NCBI RefSeq assembly: GCF_000016665.1
Contig: NC_009523.1
Span: 5,393,501-5,457,500, forward strand
From: Roseiflexus sp. RS-1
Lineage (GTDB): Bacteria > Chloroflexota > Chloroflexia > Chloroflexales > Roseiflexaceae
Length of the DNA: 64,000 nucleotides
Direction: 5' to 3'
In this document: in pieces, positions 61,072 through 64,000 of the stretch
Position numbering within the stretch: position 1 is the first letter of the stretch
Layout: every line of letters begins with the position of its first letter
Notes under the pieces: generated by a model
What the model was told of the DNA's origin: nothing
Databases searched by the model: none
Seen by the model: the letters and a program-made list of their open reading frames with translations, nothing else
Translations under genes and position numbers: made by a program

Positions 61072-61725
61072 GTGATCTACGATCTGACACGAACGCTTGC
61101 AGAAGGAATGCCGGTCTATCCGGGAGATCCGCAGGTGCGCCTCGATGTGATTGCCACCCCGCCGTGGCAGGTCAGCGCCCTGCATCTGGGGAGTCACAGC
61201 GGCACCCACCTCGATGCTCCGTCACACTACATCGCTGGCGGGCGCAGCATCGATACATTTCCACCTGATCGCTTCATCGCTCCAGGAATGGTCGTCGATG
61301 CCCGCGGATATGCGGCAGACGCCCCGATTGGCGCCGCCATTCTCGATGGCTACGATCTTCAGCCAGGAATGATCGTCGTTATCCGAACCGGTTGGGAGGC
61401 ATTCTGGCAGGATGCACGCTACTTCCAGCACCCCTACCTGAGCGTCGATCTGGCGCACGCTCTGGTCGAACGGCGTGTGTCGCTGGTGGCGATCGATGCA
61501 CTGAATGTCGATTCAACCCCTGGCGGCGGCGAATTGGCGCATGCCGTGCTGCTCGGCGCCGATCTGCTCATCGCTGAGAATCTCTGCAATCTCGATGCGC
61601 TGATATGCGGGCAGGCGTACATGTTCGCCATCACACCGCTGTTGCTCCACGCTGCCGATGGCGCACCCGCACGCGCCCTGGCATGGGATATCGATCATCG
61701 CTTTGGAACCTTCCTTCGTTTTTGA
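61072..61725 (+). CDS. Cyclase family protein (kynurenine formamidase-like)
   Basis: The 217-residue protein is a metal-dependent hydrolase of the cyclase family. The signature is LGSHSGTHLDAPSHYIAGG (HxGTHxDxPxH), preceded by YDLTRTLAEGMPVYPGDP. It may hydrolyse N-formylkynurenine or related amides or isatins. The start is GTG at 61072 with GCGAGGA ahead. No tryptophan degradation genes are nearby. It starts 56 bp after the phosphoesterase stop. Confidence 0.85.
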   Translation: MIYDLTRTLAEGMPVYPGDPQVRLDVIATPPWQVSALHLGSHSGTHLDAPSHYIAGGRSIDTFPPDRFIAPGMVVDARGYAADAPIGAAILDGYDLQPGMIVVIRTGWEAFWQDARYFQHPYLSVDLAHALVERRVSLVAIDALNVDSTPGGGELAHAVLLGADLLIAENLCNLDALICGQAYMFAITPLLLHAADGAPARALAWDIDHRFGTFLRF

Positions 61726-61738
61726 CAGGAGGCGCAAC

Positions 61739-62185
61739 GTGGCAGGACGTTCACAATCAATCACGGCGCCGCGCACCTTCACCCGCAAAGCGACCGGTCT
61801 GGTGCGCCAGGCAGGCATCTTCGACGTGCTGGTGTACAACGTCAACTTTATCAGCGTCGGGTTGATGGTCGCACTGATGGTGCTGATCATCCCATCGTAT
61901 GCTGGCGGCAACATCTACCTTTCGCTCCTCTTCTGCGCACTGCTGGCGCTGCCAACCGCCTGCGTCTATGCCTTTCTCTCGGCAGCAATGCCGCGCAGCG
62001 GCGGCGACTATGTCTATGTGAGCCGTGTGCTCGGTCCGGCGGCAGGCATGATGGGCAGCTGGAACATGACGATCTGGTGGATCCTGTACGGCGGTGTGCC
62101 ATCGGCGTTTCTGGCAACCTACGGCGTTGCGCCGTTCTGCCGCGTGCTTGCAGCGATGACGGGCAATACCGGGCAAGATGGATGA
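61739..62185 (+). pseudogene. APC-family permease, truncated N-terminal part
   Basis: The protein begins VAGRSQSITAPRTF from GTG 61739, with AGGAGG seven bases upstream. It covers the first helices of an amino acid/polyamine transporter: VGLMVALMVLIIPSYAGG, then LSLLFCALLALPTACVYAF, and SGGDYVYVSRVLG, a known signature. It ends abruptly after about 149 residues, where a fragment of an STAS protein begins. A complete permease has about 450 residues. Function is lost. Confidence 0.75.
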
Positions 62186-62424
62186 TTATCGATATTACCG
62201 GCGTGCCATTGATCGACACGGCGGTCGCCAACCATCTGATCCTGGCGACGCAGGGGATCGCACTCCTGGGGGCGCGCACGATCCTGGTTGGCGTATCTCC
62301 CGAGCTGGCGCAGACAATCGTTGGGTTGGGGATCGATGTGAAGAAGTTGATGACCCACAGCGATCTGCGCTCGGCGATTGCATTTGTGATGAAGCGGCGG
62401 CAAACATCTTCGTCCGCACGTTGA
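62182..62424 (+). pseudogene. STAS-domain fragment (RsbR/RsbS-like)
   Basis: The frame from ATG 62182 reads MIIDITGVPLIDTAVANHLI, with the conserved D(I/L)TG...DT of STAS domains, followed by LGARTILVGVSPELAQTIVG and DLRSAIAFVMKRRQTSSS. This is the last 80 residues of a stressosome-type RsbR/RsbS protein; the sensor half is missing. The join with the permease fragment falls at about 62170-62182. Confidence 0.7.
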
Positions 62425-62592
62425 GAGCCTTTCCGCATATCACATGTCAGGCGTCAGTGCAGGCGCAGCAATCGCGCACGCTCAACGGTACGGGTGGATC
62501 GATGATTGACGTTCCTTCGTGCGCCGGGTATACTGGCGCGCGCCGAAGAACCGTTCGGCGGAATCGTTGCAATGAAGCAGAAGGACACAGGT

Positions 62593-63315
62593 GTGAGCGA
62601 AATCCGAGTCACTGTCTGGAATGAGTTCCGCCACGAGCAGGACAGTCGCCATCCAGCAAGCAGCATATACGGCGCGCAGGGTATTCACGGCGCGATCGCC
62701 GAAGGACTCCGGGAACATGGCGGGTTCGCGGTGCGCACCGCCACGCTCGACGAACCCGAACACGGCTTGACCGACGAGGTGCTGGCGACGACCGACGTGT
62801 TGATCTGGTGGGGGCACATGGCGCACCATCTGGTGCAGGACACGATTGTCGAGAAGGTGCATGCCCGCGTACTTGACGGCATGGGGCTGATTGTGTTGCA
62901 CTCCGGGCATTTCTCGAAGATTTTCCGCAAACTGATGGGCACAACCTGCGATCTGAAATGGCGCGAGGCGGACGACATCGAGCGGATCTGGGTCGTCGAG
63001 CCGGGTCACCCGATCGCTGCCGGTCTCGACGAGTGCTTTGAGTTGCCGGAGGAGATGTACGGCGAGCGGTTCGATATTCCGGCGCCGGAGCAACTGGTGT
63101 TCATCAGCTGGTTCACCGGCGGCGAAGTTTTTCGCAGCGGTTGCTGCTACACCCGTGGACGGGGCAAAATCTTCTACTTCCGCCCCGGTCACGAGTCCTA
63201 CCCGACCTATCGCGATCCGAATGTGCGCCGGGTGATCGCCAACGCTGCGCGCTGGGCAGCGCCGTCGGGCGGACCAAAACCGGTGTTCGGCAACGCAAAG
63301 CCGCGAAACAAGTAG
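62593..63315 (+). CDS. ThuA-like protein (trehalose utilisation family)
   Basis: The 240-residue protein has the glutamine amidotransferase-like fold of Thu[17 protein letters not shown], then [64 protein letters not shown], and [14 protein letters not shown] cysteine in the usual nucleophile position is replaced by histidine (LHSGHFS), as in the family. It may be involved in sugar acid or trehalose metabolism. GTG 62593 has AAGGA seven bases upstream; an ATG at 62572 is the alternative. Its stop codon lies in the first copy of the following tandem repeat. Confidence 0.85.
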   Translation: MSEIRVTVWNEFRHEQDSRHPASSIYGAQGIHGAIAEGLREHGGFAVRTATLDEPEHGLTDEVLATTDVLIWWGHMAHHLVQDTIVEKVHARVLDGMGLIVLHSGHFSKIFRKLMGTTCDLKWREADDIERIWVVEPGHPIAAGLDECFELPEEMYGERFDIPAPEQLVFISWFTGGEVFRSGCCYTRGRGKIFYFRPGHESYPTYRDPNVRRVIANAARWAAPSGGPKPVFGNAKPRNK

Positions 63316-63558
63316 GGGCGCCGCGCAGCAGCGCCCGTGCCAGTAGGGGCGCCGCGCAGCAGCGCCCGTGCCAGTAGGGGCGCCGCGCAGCAGCGCCCGT
63401 GCCAGTAGGGGCGCCGCGCAGCAGCGCCCGTGCCAGTAGGAGCGCCGCGCAGCAGCGCCCGTGCCAGTAGGGGCGCCGCGCAGCAGCGCCCGTGCCAGTA
63501 GGAGCGCCGCGCAGCAGCGCCCGTGCCAGTAGGGGCGCTGCGCAGCAGCGCCCCTGTG
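63311..63558 (+). repeat. Tandem repeat, eight 31-bp copies
   Basis: The unit starts AGTAGGGGCGCCGCGCAGC and is repeated with period 31 at 63311, 63342, 63373, 63404, 63435, 63466, 63497 and 63528. Single-base differences are visible, mostly AGTAGGAGC in place of AGTAGGGGC. The inner part GGGCGC...GCGCCC can form a hairpin in each unit. Confidence 0.9.
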
Positions 63559-63563
63559 CGAGG

Positions 63564-64000
63564 ATGAGGGAAACTGTGTCTACACTTGTGGATATTCTGC
63601 ACATTGGTGAACCTGATGCGCTCGCGCTTCTGGCGCCGGACACCCAACCGCTCACGTTTGGGCGTCTGCGTGCGCATGTGGTGGAACTGGCGGAACGTCT
63701 GGCGGCATATGGTGTCGGACGCGGTGAACGGGTGGCGATTGCGCTCGGCAATGGTCCGGCAATGGCGTTGAGTTTCCTGGCTGCGGCAACGTGCGCCACC
63801 GCAGCGCCGCTCAACCCGAAGTACCGCCAGGAGGAGTTTGCCTTCTATTTCGAGGATACGCGCGCAACGACGCTGATTGTGCCGCCAGATGGCATGGAAG
63901 CGGCGCGCGCCGCTGCCTTCCCTGGCATGACTGTTGTGGTTGCGGCGCTGCGTGCCGATGGGATGCTCGACCTGTCGCTCGAACGCGGCGCGCGCCCGCC
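63564..64000 (+). CDS. AMP-dependent acyl-CoA synthetase/ligase, N-terminal part (runs off the window)
   Basis: The frame is open to the end of the window. The first 145 residues show the N-terminal pattern of acyl-activating enzymes: STLVDILHIGEPDALALL, PLTFGRLRAHVVELAERLAA, GVGRGERVAIALGNGPAMAL, FLAAATCATAAPLNPKY, EEFAFYFEDTRATTLIVP. These precede the P-loop that would lie beyond the window. The start could be ATG 63564 or GTG 63576, the latter with GAGGGA ahead. It is close behind the ThuA gene and the tandem repeat. Confidence 0.85.
   Translation, partial: MRETVSTLVDILHIGEPDALALLAPDTQPLTFGRLRAHVVELAERLAAYGVGRGERVAIALGNGPAMALSFLAAATCATAAPLNPKYRQEEFAFYFEDTRATTLIVPPDGMEAARAAAFPGMTVVVAALRADGMLDLSLERGARP

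Noticed and set aside
1-64000. tRNA or rRNA genes
   Set aside because: I looked for cloverleaf-like segments and conserved rRNA motifs by eye and found none. A dedicated tRNA search could still find one.

Overview
The window looks like chromosomal DNA of a GC-rich filamentous anoxygenic phototroph of the Chloroflexota, most likely Roseiflexus. This is inferred from overall protein character and codon use (GC-rich third positions), Pro/Thr-rich lipoprotein linkers, and the many dispersed intergenic repeats. No rRNA or tRNA gene was seen.

Layout. 1-3.5 kb is a decayed accessory stretch: a heptamer tandem repeat, an orphan gene, a VapB-like antitoxin with a truncated PIN toxin, an IS5-type transposase broken by two stops, a RibD-like reductase, a 54-aa gene and a MITE-like element. 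3.5-14.2 kb holds a GT39-like membrane glycosyltransferase, htpG, and an RND efflux pair with a divergent TetR regulator. 14.5-19.5 kb has an alpha/beta hydrolase, a 40-aa membrane peptide, and a graveyard: a secreted-protein remnant, a PD-(D/E)XK nuclease remnant, and an IS630 fragment fused to the 3' end of a tetR paralogue. A secreted ComEC-like metallo-beta-lactamase with a DUF3006-like partner follows. 19.6-39.4 kb is mostly housekeeping: acyl-CoA dehydrogenase, radical SAM protein, sulfite-oxidase-like molybdoenzyme fused to membrane helices, coaE, an amidohydrolase-CYTH fusion, a broken DNA methylase, Sua5, flavin reductase, a response regulator with a degenerate receiver, a propeller lipoprotein, HyuA, YceI and a large SARP/ATPase/TPR regulator. 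A secreted protein with five 47-aa near-identical repeats follows.

40.7-57.5 kb is a complete type I-C CRISPR-Cas locus, all on the minus strand: cas3-cas5c-cas8c-cas7-cas4-cas1-cas2, then a leader and an array of 111 repeats by my count. It shows several unusual features. Repeat-like elements lie outside the array, one in the cas7-cas4 gap just before the cas4 start and others between a good promoter and cas3. The C-terminal part of a WYL-domain regulator is joined in frame to the N-terminus of Cas3. A four-spacer block is duplicated, and several spacer pairs hit the same viral sites, some on opposite strands. A 34-bp direct repeat (32/34 identical) flanks the whole island.

58-64 kb carries a Uma2 nuclease overlapping a DUF2281 antitoxin, a nucleotidyltransferase-fold protein, a metallophosphoesterase, a cyclase-family hydrolase, a truncated permease abutting a truncated STAS domain, a ThuA-like protein ending in a 31-bp tandem repeat, and the start of an acyl-CoA synthetase.

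The best candidate for something undescribed is the set of CRISPR-repeat look-alikes in the untranslated leaders of the cas transcripts. They could make cas expression, and the adaptation genes in particular, subject to processing or repression by the Cascade complex itself. This is inference from sequence alone.
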